Source: Ulva prolifera
Lineage: Eukaryota > Chlorophyta > Ulvophyceae > Ulvales > Ulvaceae
Assembly: GCA_023078555.1 (NCBI GenBank)
Contig: CM041196.1
Span: 6,955,985-7,019,984 of the forward strand
Length of the DNA stretch: 64,000 bases
Direction of reading: 5' to 3'
The position numbers and the translations under genes are program-made. Under the pieces are notes generated by a model. It was not told the origin of the DNA. It made no database searches and saw nothing but the letters and a program-made list of their open reading frames with translations. The stretch's first letter is position 1. The number at the start of each line of letters is the position of its first letter. Positions 11,337 through 22,411 of this stretch are shown piece after piece.

Positions 11337-13684
11337 CAGTCACTCGCGTCGTGCACACGGCACACTGCACAGAGGCGCACGACCTGATTCGATTCCCAAG
11401 GACTGACCGAGTGACTTCACAATCTGTAGATTAAAAGAGGAAGGCAACATGTACAGTTCGTTTCAGCAGTGCGCACATTCTGACGAGAGTTCGCACAACC
11501 GCCCAACTAGTGATGATGAGCAATCAAGCAATTGGACATGTACATCGGCGATAAGCTGTCGTGACGGGCTGACTGCCTAATTGATGACCTCTTGCTGGCT
11601 TTATCTACCGTGTGACTTTGTATAATACATGCTGAAGGCTCGTACGCCCGAAGTGCTGGCATCAGCCCTGTCGCGACACAGCGTGCACGCATTTGCGGCC
11701 ATGCGTGCATTGTCAGCAGCGTACACCCCAGCACTCTGCACCGGCGTAAAGAGCCGTCTCAGCTCGAGCGGAAATCCAAGCGCTTGTCTGGTGTCTGGGA
11801 CGTTGAACTCTGCCTCATTGTGCCATTACAGATGTGAATTTACGGTACGCCGTGGTGAATCTCAGCATGTTGACTTCATCCGTCGAGCCCCGCGTACATA
11901 TGCCCATGCGCAATCACCTGGATGCGACATTGATGAGACGGTAGCTATCTGAGCTGCTTTCTCGAGTCGAGTTGCTGCGCTACACGCACATACACGCTCT
12001 GCGGTGGCCCTTGCTAGGCTGCGCTGTAGGATATTGACACATCCTGCATTAATATGCCGGCAGTTGATGATGTGATAACTGTTTGCATGATCATACAGTC
12101 CATTCACGGGGCCTTTAGCAGCTCCGGCAGTCGGGACTGATAGCAAGGTGTGATGTAGTTGTGTTCAACCGATGACCTATGAGCTGGGACAACCACATAC
12201 CTCTTTAGAGGAGCCACCGTCCCATTGTGCCATGGGGCAGTTCAGGGTCCTCGCAATCAATTCGGTAAGGTCAACTAAGGGGCACCACAGGGTACGCAAG
12301 GCGTCTGTAACCTTGTGTCCCCTGCAGCTCCACAGATCCCGACATGCCAAAAGCAAGCTAGTGATAGTACAGTGAACACATGCACACACCTGCAGATCCC
12401 CGACTTGACTTGAGTACGGTCGCAAGGATCAGGATCTAGAGGTGTATGTATCTGCTCGCTGTATTATCACTAGCTTGCATTTGGCATATCGTTTGCATCA
12501 TGCAATTCTATGATGAACAAACGATTTCATGTCCGCAATTCCAGCGATACTTGATATGGTGACCCCCAGGCATGGAGCTTGCACTGGTGATGACCGCATG
12601 TGTGGTGCACAGTTCTGTTCTGTGGCAGCACTTCACGTGGTCCTTATATCCATCGCGCGGCTGTGGCGGGGCCTGCTTCCTGGAAAAAACTCGTTGCTCC
12701 ATGCACAAGGCTATATTGTCATGCCCTCCGGCAGATGGAGGCTCCCGGATGCATCTGCACCGTGTCCCTCTCAGCATGTACGCATGTAGACTGGAACATT
12801 CAACACAGCGGATTTGAAAGGATGTACACATGCCATGATGCCATGCTGAGTGGGTGTTAACATTGCTGTTGGCAGTCTTTCGTGCCCAGACCCTCCACAT
12901 AGTTGCATGCATACAAAGCGGCGGTGAGTCTGCTGCATTGCGTGTGTTTCGGGGGATTTTGGGGGCTGCAGCCCCTTGCATTGAGGAGGTCCCGGAGGCA
13001 GGCAGGCAGCCTTATTTCAGCGCACGACGGGCACGGCTGTATTACAGGTCTCTGTGGGTGTGCATGTGTGTGCGTGTGGGTACATGGGTCGATTTGTGTG
13101 GGGAAAAGCATGCTCTGTGGTACAGACTCTGTGCCCACACTGCCCAAATACTCCAGCGTCTGATGCAATGCTGGGCCGCGTGGATGCGATTTTCGGTGAA
13201 AATCAGATGTGGAACTTCAGTGGATTTGGTAGTCGGTGGAAGACCCACCTCGCGAGGTCTCGTGTGCATGCGAGTGGAAGTTGAGTACAAGCATCCCTTG
13301 CAGTTGTCTGGTGTGCAATCCAAGATAAACTTTGCTGCTTGATTCTGCCACATGACGAGTACGGGCCGATATGACGTGTCTCTGCTCTGCCGAATGGCCT
13401 CGTAGACAGGAAGTATTGAACAGCAACGGGGAACTCCAAGCGGAGCCTGTAGCCACGGCGGGCAAGTGACCACCGCTTCCAACGACATGACGACACCGCG
13501 GAGAACAGCAGTGAACGAAGTCAGCAGCAGCCAGTTTTTCACGTCATGGGGAACGCATGTCACTGCTGATTGCTCGGCACTTTACCTCGAGACGGTCATG
13601 CCTGAGGCGTGACTGCCTCACAAACTGGACCTGATTCCCCCCGTCGCTCTCACAGCTTCCTGTAGAAAACGTATAGGCAATATC
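11337..13684. other. gene-poor region upstream of the membrane-protein gene and membrin
   Basis: Many overlapping short open frames on both strands, none with a recognisable motif or consistent splice pairs. The first exon of the membrane-protein gene and the membrin promoter probably lie here, between divergently transcribed genes. Confidence 0.45.
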
Positions 13685-14323
13685 ATGGCAGACCTGCCAG
13701 ACAAGCATGCCACCGCAAAACGGATGATACGCAGCTGTGAAGAAGCATTGGCAGCAATGGAGCGTCTGAAATCTCGCCCATCCGATGCGCAATTGCAAGA
13801 ATTCAAGAGACGTAGGAGTGAGCTGCAGCGCATAAATTTGTCCATGGAGGCTATCCTTAATTCTGCGTTCAGCATGCCACAAGCTCAGAAGAGCGACTGG
13901 CTGAGGAAGCTGAAGAGCTGCCAGACTGCAGCGGCTTCCATAGATGACAGCTCTAGGCTCCTATTCCGGACCCTCGATAAGCGTGATGAAGATCTGAGGG
14001 ACCGCGAAAAGCTGTTACAGGGCTCGGCTGCCAGTGGCAGTTCTGGAGGTGATGCTTTCGCGATGCAGTCAGTGCAACAGTCACGCCGGGGTGTAGAAGA
14101 GATGCTTGATCAGGCTGCGGGGGTCCTAGTCCGAATGGGAGCCACAAAGGAGGTCCTGAAGAAGACGCATCGGTCAATGCTGGAGCTGGCGAATTCAGTT
14201 GGCATCTCAGATCGCATTCTGAAGCTCGCTGATAGGCGCAGAAGAGGGGACGCAGTATTGGTCTGTGGAGGCATGATCGTGCTTACAATCATTGTCATCA
14301 TTCTTGTTGTGTATTGGGGATGA
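13685..14323 (+). CDS. membrin/Bos1-like Qb-SNARE
   Basis: A single-exon frame of 212 residues, close to the 210-230 usual for membrin (GOSR2, MEMB11, Bos1). N-terminal helices (about 1-95) are followed by a SNARE helix (about 135-188: GVEEMLDQ, VLKKTHRSMLELANSVGISD), then RRRRGD and a C-terminal anchor of about 20 hydrophobic residues (MIVLTIIVIILVVYW), which is the tail-anchored SNARE layout. Membrins act on ER-to-Golgi vesicles with syntaxin-5-type partners. In the alignment I make by eye, the Q of the TQKK segment of other membrins, probably the central-layer glutamine, is His here. That layer assignment is inference. Sec20 or another Qb-SNARE is the alternative, but LxLANSVGIS best fits membrin. 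Confidence 0.85.
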   Translation: MADLPDKHATAKRMIRSCEEALAAMERLKSRPSDAQLQEFKRRRSELQRINLSMEAILNSAFSMPQAQKSDWLRKLKSCQTAAASIDDSSRLLFRTLDKRDEDLRDREKLLQGSAASGSSGGDAFAMQSVQQSRRGVEEMLDQAAGVLVRMGATKEVLKKTHRSMLELANSVGISDRILKLADRRRRGDAVLVCGGMIVLTIIVIILVVYWG

Positions 14324-16071
14324 CGAAAGCTGTGGCGACAGCTTGGCATGAAGACGCGGCGATGTGCCACAGGTGCTCTCCTGGTCACCTCGTTTGATAT
14401 CCATACCTTTGCTGCTTGACTGTTCAGCATGCCAACATTTGTAAAGCATTCAAAGAGTGTGCATATTTCCCAAGATGTCATCGTGCACTTGGGTGCAGGC
14501 TGGATGCTCAGATGGTCAACCTCACGAGACGACGGTGCAGCCCCATCTTTGTGATGAACATTGGTTAGACACCCAAAGGCTCAAGGTGGATCAATGGGTG
14601 CAACTTTGGACAATGCTCCCCATGCTTGAGACTGCTTCAATGAATTCGCTAAAGCTACATCGGAAAACATAGCAAGTGACAACGGCTACGTGCACTCTAT
14701 ACGGTACTCCAGTCGGAAGGTGCGTGTGTCACTGCCCGGGAAGGGAAAGTATCCTGTCCTTTGCCTTGAGATGACCTGAGATGCTTGGACTTCTCATCGG
14801 AGGTTGCTCTTGCAGGTGCTTGATTAAGAAAGCCGTAGAAGTGTGGTGTCAAACTTGCATGTATACATTCTGGGCCGCTCATGGGATGATCGCTGGAGGT
14901 TGGCTGGAAGTTGTGGGTGTGGGCGGTACCGGTATCTTGTGTGCATACATGTGGTATACCTGTTTGTTCCTGATCAAGTGAAAATGACGTGCGGCAGAGA
15001 TGCCTGCTTTCATGGAAACCACAGTTGTAGTTTTGTCAAAGACTTCCCTCTGTGCAAATTATGCCGTTACAGCCTGCAACGTTTGGTCACTCTCGTCTTC
15101 CTTGCAAGTGCATGGTCACAGACTGAGTGTCAATGCTCATGGTTGGCTTCCTTTACTTCTTACCTCTCCTGACCACCCAACAGAATCTAGGAGAAATTGA
15201 TCGACTTTCCAAATTGCTTGACGAATGCATCGCAGAGTTCACTGCGTCTATGTAGCAGCTGGATGATGGTGCACACCAATCCTTGTACAATGGTTGCAAC
15301 TCCATGTGTTGGTGTCTGCAGCGTGCATGCAGTGGTGAAACTGCAATGTAGCCAACCAGGTTGACTCACTCAATCTAAAGCTGGCGCTCTGTGGCCTTGA
15401 CGATGGTGATTGCGGAGTTGGTGTTGCTTAAAGATGCCCTGTGTCCACTGCATGTGCGTCCTTGGTGCAGAGGTTGGCAATCGGCCCTCGTACGTCAAAC
15501 AGCTGCTGTCCAATCTATTATCACTTAAATATATAGGAAGTACAAGCATGGGCTCAATGAGACGTTGAATTGACGGGTTGAACATTGCACAGCGCATTGA
15601 TGCAACACAATTGACGGTATATCAATATGCCCGCAGACAAGCAGGTCATGGAATGGTTGATAATGAGTCAAGCAAGAGAAATCTACTGCATACAGTTGTT
15701 ATGGAACGAAAGTAAGCCGATGTCAATGTGTCACACGTGGCGACAGGGTCATTTATATACCCGTGCTTGTGCTCTTGAATGCCGCTTCCGGCAAGCAGAA
15801 CTTGTCGCTCAATGCACACATTTATCACTACGAAATGCAGTAGCGACGACCCTTGTCGTGGCTACATACCGTGGCGCGTAACCTCCAGTGGTGTGTTTTC
15901 GGGGCAGAGCGGCTGCACATGTTTGGCCATGACGACGTGCTTGGCCATGGAACTGTTGAAATCCTCCGGTCGAAACTCTGTATGTGAGACTATTATGCGT
16001 CGATCATTTCAGGTTCCGATAGTTCTGAGATATGAGTGGAGATGCGTTTAGACCTGGTCTACGATTGAGCA
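14324..16071. other. intergenic, membrin to CEP120/UNI2-like
   Basis: No supported gene. A TGTAA word lies about 117 nt after the membrin stop (14440-14444) and could be its poly(A) signal. I searched this stretch for exons of the two missing N-terminal C2 domains of CEP120 and saw none. Confidence 0.5.
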
Positions 16072-19000
16072 ATGGAGCTGCGACGTTTTGAGTTTGCTGT
16101 AGACAGGCTGACCATCCAGCCGTTGGAGCACTCACCCGCCGCCAAGATTAATGTAAAACTACGACTTCGTCTTCCAGATGATATACAGCGTACGATCAGA
16201 CTTGAAATTTGCTACAACTTTTGAATGCATGTGTTACCGGGTATGTGCAACAATGAAGTTGGTGCTGCTCTTACAGAGCTTGGTCCTGAGTACTCATCGG
16301 ACTCGACGTGGAAGTCAGGAACGTTTGAGTCGTTTCGAGCTGTTTCGGTTCAGCTGGGTGAGACTGAGCTGCTGCCGTTCAAGTGCAGCGTTCAATTCTG
16401 CTCCAGCGTGATGCTGTTGATGGAAATAATCAAAGCTGGAGCGATGCTATCCATAGAGGTCTTTCACTGTGCTCTACGCTGCCCAGACCAAATCATCGGA
16501 AGGGCACATGTACCGATGCAGCCGCTGCTCTCTGAAACATGGGTGCAAGGCCGTGCACCAGTCTGGGCTATGATGCAAACACGTATGTCCAGAAGACCCT
16601 CCACCAGGCGTGCTCACTTCGTGTGTCTCTGATCGACTGACAGAGACGCGCTGTTGTGCAGCAGAGCCTGCTGCCAAAGGGTTGGAGGCTGTTCAAGTCG
16701 CAACCTTGGGCGTCCGCATATCCCTCGAAGATATCACAAACACCACAGATTCAAGTCTACATGCCTCCGAGCTACCGCCTCCTTCCATTCAGATTACGTC
16801 ATGTCACAGCCCACCCTCACCTCCTGTTGTCCCAATGCGCCTCCTGTCGCCACCACCGCCAGATGCACCCAACACATCAATGTCCCCGCCACAGGCCCGA
16901 CCGCGCCTCCCAGTGGCCAGAGCCATGCCTGCTAACAACATCCATCACGAGGCTGACCCTGACGTGTCACAGCAGTGCGATCAACACAGTGCTACACACC
17001 CGAGTGCTGCAGCTGCGCTCCCAGCACCCATGCGCCGATCGCTCGCCCCTCCTGTTGATGTCGTCCGCATCTCTGTCAGTGGATCTCACCCCCCAGCTGC
17101 TTCTCCACCACCGCCGAGTCTCGCAGCAGCACCCCAGGCGGCCCCTCGCGATGGCGCTCCACCCCAGCCGCACCTGCCCACCTCTTCAACCTCCAATGTG
17201 GCACCTCCAGCCACATCACGTTCCGCATGGGGGAGCGGGCCGGGGTCTGTCATCGACGCATCACCGCTGGGCTCGGCCCTGCCTCACCAACGAGGCACCG
17301 AAGCAGCAGATCATCCGCCTGACACGCTTTCTGCTGACCTGCCTGGAATTCCACGCTGTCGAGACTCCTTGTCGACACGGCACGCTGAGCCCAGGGTCAG
17401 TGCTGACACACCGCCAGTTAGGTGTCAGCCTGCGTGGCAGCATTCTTCAGATGGCCACAGCTCAGCCAGGCTTGCAGAAGCAAGTGTGGGCCATGTCTGC
17501 CCACCTACTGCACCCCCGTCTGCAGATGCCCATACAGAGCTCCACCAGAATCGGGGCTACAGCACCCCAGGTTTGTGCACCTATCACCGGCGGCAATTTG
17601 CTTGCAATGTTGTGCTTTACAGCTGAATGTGTGATTGTGAAGAGATACCAGATGTGATGTAGCGCTGCGTATCTGCGCAAAGTCGGCAGCGCCATTGACC
17701 TGGCTTTCTGGCCAGTCGCCAGGGGTCACCGACTCCACCGTTTTGCAATGTCGATGTTTCAACCTGCATACAGATTTCAGCCACAGGCTCGCCCCTCCGA
17801 ATAGCTACTGCCTTTGAGCAGAGATCCAGCCTGCTGTGGCCACAGGCTGTTGCTGTGCCAACAATTGCTGTGTAACGCCTCCGCCAACCAAACCGAGCCC
17901 CCGTCTCTGCATGCAGGTGGGATGCCGTCTGCAGCGCAACCACGCAGAGGTCCAGGTGGCAGCGATGCTGCGGCCGCGCTGGCTGCCCAAGCCATGCATG
18001 ACATGCAGCCGCACCCGCCGGTGATGGCGCAGCCATCGACGCCTGCACACGGCATCGCGCTGCCGAAGGTGCCTCAGGCTTCACCCTCTATACAACGGGC
18101 AGCCAGCGAGGCATCGCAAAGCCTCTTGGGCGGCCCAACCTATGGCATCGGATCACCTGAGCACCCCGCTTTGCCCTGGCAGCCCGGAACGGAGGACCAA
18201 GGCTGGCCACATGCGCCAAGCGCTGCAGCGCCTGCGGCCTCCGCCGATGAGCAAGGCAGGGCCGCACTGACACAGTCAGCTGGCCAGCCGGCAGCTCGTG
18301 ACGGGTCTTCGGGTGTAGCGGCGTATGACCCTCAACCACAGCTGGGGGGAGGCGCAGGCCGACCCACCGAGACTATGCAGCACCTGCCCGGTGAGTCTGG
18401 CCGCAGTCCAACCGCACAGGGCGGGCCCGTGGCAGTGCTCAGCCAGCTTGACCTCACAGATCTGTTCCACGCGGCCGAGCAGCAGGCTGCCGCCAGGCTG
18501 GCGGCCTCGCATGCGCAGGAGCAGAGCATGCAGCGCTCCCAAGAGGCTGCGATTGCTCGGGCAGGTGCTGTGACCCTCATCTGTCTGCCAACTGGGTCTC
18601 AGGTTGCGGGCTTGGTGCACAATCACCGCCGTCGTGGCACACCGGTCCTGCCCATTGCCACGGCAATTTGTTCGCATGGCCCGCCAAGCATATTCCGCCG
18701 TATGCTCAGTTGGTGTCAGCCGCTGTGAGAGTAATCCAACCGCCTGACAGATGGTGCATCATGTGTCACAAAGCAGCGGTGTTTTCCAGATGACGTGTTT
18801 GGGCACTCGCATTGTTGGGGTCGCTGTGCGCATCCACGTAACGATGCTTTGCGATTGGCTGCTTTGCTGAGGTCAGACAGGGTGTCTGCTTGTGTTGGGC
18901 TGCACACCCGCTGCCTGTGCAACACAGCGATCCAGCCTTTGCCACGGTGTGTGAGAGGGTAGGAGTCTCTGATCACCATGATTTTTCATCTACCAGGGAT

Positions 19001-21235
19001 GCATGCCATGCTCGGCTCGCTTCGTGACGGGCGCTGCGCCTGCAGAGGAGGCCGCGGCAGCGAGTGAGCATGCGCAGCAGGCCGCTGCGTTCCAGCGGTG
19101 GCGGCGGCGGGCGACGCTGGACGCCCGGCGCGCGGCCGTGCAGCAGGAGGGCTCCGAGATGCTCGACCACGAGGCCGCGTGGGCCTGCCGCGAGGAGGCG
19201 CGGCAGCGCAGCGTCACTGACGCCGCGGCCCGCGTGGACTCCCTCCAAGCCCAGGTGCTGCAGGTGCGCCATCCCGGCGCACGCTGACAAATGCGGCGCG
19301 GCCGCAGGTGCAGACGAGTGAATGGGCCTGATCAATCGCAGCACAAAAGACTCAGTCTTGGTGGGGTCGCTGGTGCAGAAAGCAGAGGACCTCGAGGCGC
19401 GGCAGGCGCGGCTGGTGGCCGCAGAGGCGGCGGCGCTGCGGCAGCGGGCGGACCTCGAGCATGCGCACAGCCGTCACACCGCCGAGGCGTCGGCGGCGAT
19501 TGGCCGCCTGCAGGCGGAGTTCGCGCACCGGCTGCAGCTGGAGCAGCGGCGGGCGGAGGAGGTGGAGGGGCAGCGTGGCGCCGCGACCGCGGAGCTCGAG
19601 GACGCCCAGGTGCCTCCTCTGCCTATGGGCTGCCGCTTTCATGCCCTGCATCACTACGGCAAACGAATGAACTGATTTTGGGCTGCGTCACACATATTGG
19701 ACGTAAAAGTCATTCTATCGCGTAAGAGTTTCGAGTTCGGCGCGCCAAGCCAGCCGTGCCGTGCGCAGTCTGCGTGGGCAACGCATGGGTTGCTGCAGCC
19801 GGGCCCATGCTACTCTGCGTGAGATGCTTGGCCAGTGACTTGTACGCAAGCTGCGTTGCGTTGTGTGGCGCGCAGAGTCCAGCCATCGCACGAGCTCGAG
19901 CCGTAACATCACACGCTTGTGGACTTCTGTACCTGCACAAAGATGCACATGAGTCAGACAAAGTGCACCGCAATCTATGTTCCGGGTCGGCAGAGGATCG
20001 TGCATACTGCTGAACAGGCTGACGCGAAGCGGGCGCGGGGGGAGCTGCAGACTGCGCAGGCGCATCCGCCGCCGACTCCACCCGAGGGCCTCCGCGCCGC
20101 GGCCGCCGCAGCGCGCAGGCGGGCGGCGGAGGCGGATGCGCGCCGCGAAGACGCTGAAGCCGCCGCCGCGCAGTTCGCAGCACAGCTGGAGCTCATGGCG
20201 GTGCAGCTTCAGCAGGCCCGCGACCTGCAGGCCGCGGCGCGGGAGGCTGTGCGCCGCGCTGCGCTGGAGCCGGTGCAGCTGCCGGTGCGTCCTGCCCCTG
20301 CCCCACGCGCTCCCGCCTGCATGCACACATGCTCATTACCCACCTGTGCCACGTATGCGCGCATGCGCCCTCCCCCCCCCCACCCAGCCCTATGGCCTCT
20401 GGCTCCCAGGTCAGTGTCGCTTCCTACTTTGTGTAGGATAGCATGAAGGCGGCTGCCATCCCGGCTTCAGCACTCGAGCCTGGTGCGGGAGCAGCACCCG
20501 GTGCTGCACCTGTGGCCACGACGCAGGCGCCTGCATCAGTTTCTGCGCCGCGGACTGAGATTCCTCCCATCAGTGGCGACACAGGCACCTCTGCTGGGGC
20601 AGCTGCTGATGGTACCGACGCGATGCGGGGGAAGTTTGGTGTGGACGCGGGCATGCTACGGGAGTCTTGCGGCGGAGGTGCAGAGGGGGGCGGCGCCGCG
20701 AAGGCCATGGGGGACGTCACCAATGCGCCGGCGCGGCCCACACAGGGTGTGGCGGGGGTGACCGCGGCCGGAGAAGTGGCCACGAATTACGATGAGAACA
20801 GCAGCGGTGCTACAAGGAATGTGATGGTGCGAGTTGCTGGTGCATCTAGCTTGTGGCATGCAGGGGCGGCCTCCGAGCGCTGCCACCTCTGGTGATTGCA
20901 TGAGTGCATATACAGTCACATCTGCTCTGGTGTATCCTGGCATCTGCTCACATGCACGTGTGGCATGCCCTTTCAAGTGGTGTGCTGGTAGCTGGTGGTG
21001 CTGGGCATCCACACGTTGCCGAACGGGCCCCTTTCGCAAGGGCGCGTCGAGAGCAGAGTGGTGCTGCTTGCAGGCGGTTCCACAAGCCCCCGTGCAGCGA
21101 GAGGAGGTGCTTGCAGAAGTGAAGCGACTGTTTCAAGAGCGTTCACAGCTGCTGAGCAGCGGCTGCTACACAATGGACGACGTTGTCATCACTCAGATCT
21201 CTGATCGGATCTCAAACCTGAGTCAAGGGCTGTGA
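16072..21235 (+). CDS. CEP120: CEP120/UNI2-like centriole protein with one C2 domain
   Basis: Nine exons (16072-16189, 16277-16582, 16662-17570, 17917-18564, 19046-19263, 19379-19609, 20018-20284, 20437-20826, 21074-21235) keep phase and give 1082 residues. Residues 1-165 match the third C2 domain of CEP120: RRFEFAVDRLTI at the start, then MLSIEVFHCALRCPDQIIGR, and VRISLEDI corresponding to human VTLEDY. Residues 165-640 are Pro/Ser/Ala-rich and disordered. Residues about 640-900 form a coiled coil (LEARQARLVAAEAAALRQRA), then a Gly/Ala/Thr linker. The last 54 residues (LFQERSQLLSSGCYTMDD) match the conserved CEP120 end (human LMRTGVYNHED). CEP120, called UNI2 in Chlamydomonas, is needed for centriole elongation and flagellar assembly. 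The two N-terminal C2 domains of animal CEP120 are not found upstream. Confidence 0.85.
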
Positions 21236-22411
21236 CTGTCTGCTTTTGTGTTTGGACTGCTTGGTGAGGCTTGCTCACCAGCAGCAGGGTCGACTCAAGT
21301 TAGTGTTGCTCTATGAGTCTGCACTACAAATAACATTGCGCCATGGCGCAGCAATGGGTGGAAATTGTTGCTAATCCAAGCTGCATCCACCTGTTTATGG
21401 TTTGCAAAAGCATCATTATGATACATGTGGTAAACGGGGTAATGTCGGTACAGACAAGACATGCTCGGAGTGATGGTAGATTGATGGGATGTCTCTAGCT
21501 GTCATGTGCACTAACATCCGGATGCAGTCGTACACAAACAGCGTAATACTTTTGCATGCGAGGCGACTGGGCAGGGGCATGGCTTTGACAGACACTTGTG
21601 CCTCTCGAGCAGATCAGGGAATGTTACATCGATTGTTGTAGGCAGATGTCCAGGACGCGGCTGTCGAGTGTGTTTCAGTGAAATCTGCGCTTCACATCGA
21701 CGCCGATTGGATCGACCAAGCTGAGCTTGGCCCCATCGTATGATTTCAAATGGACAACTCGCCCTGCTCTGTAAAGGCATTGGTCAACACGCCCTGGAGC
21801 AAACACCAAGGAGGACGTATCCCCTGCACAGCCAGTACACCAACGACCGTAGGTAGCAAATGCCTTTTGTGGGATATATTTTTACATGTGTCAAAGCAGC
21901 TACTAAATCTATTCCTTGTGTGCAGTGTTGTCGAAGCAGTGAAGTGGCCAAGGGGGTCCGACTGTCTGCGAACGAACGATTGCGATCACAGTGAGCTGCT
22001 GTCGAACTGGGCCGTGCGAGTAATAAATTGATCAGGGGTGGATGAAACCGTTACCAGTGCGCAGCCCGGCGCAACGAAAAACTCAGGCTCCCATACGAAA
22101 AAATGGCAAGCAAAATTCCTCAGCACTAACACAAACAAATCATAATCTCCACGACCAAGTCAGCAGTGCAAACATACCTGGTATGACCTCTGCCATGTAC
22201 TGCCAAATGTCTGAAGCGGTTGGACGCCTCCAACGCATTATCCGAGCGGGCCTCCCTTGAGCCGTAGCACATTGCTGGCGCCGCAAAGCAACGCAAGCAC
22301 TGTGGACCGACCACTGTCATTCACGAAAATCAGCAATTTTGGCGCTGCTCGGTGTTGTCTCACGCTCATGGAGTATATCATTGGTGCGTCCGTGTCCAGG
22401 GCGGGCAAACC
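21236..22411. other. intergenic, CEP120/UNI2-like to LYxR-motif gene
   Basis: No supported gene; only short frames. It should hold the CEP120-like 3' UTR and the promoter and 5' UTR of the next gene on the same strand. Confidence 0.5.

Noticed and set aside
16656-17657. Plus-strand frame of 333 codons (His/Arg/Pro-rich) overlapping CEP120-like exon 3
   Set aside because: The alternative frame contains VRISLEDI, which matches CEP120, and has phase-consistent junctions; this frame does not.
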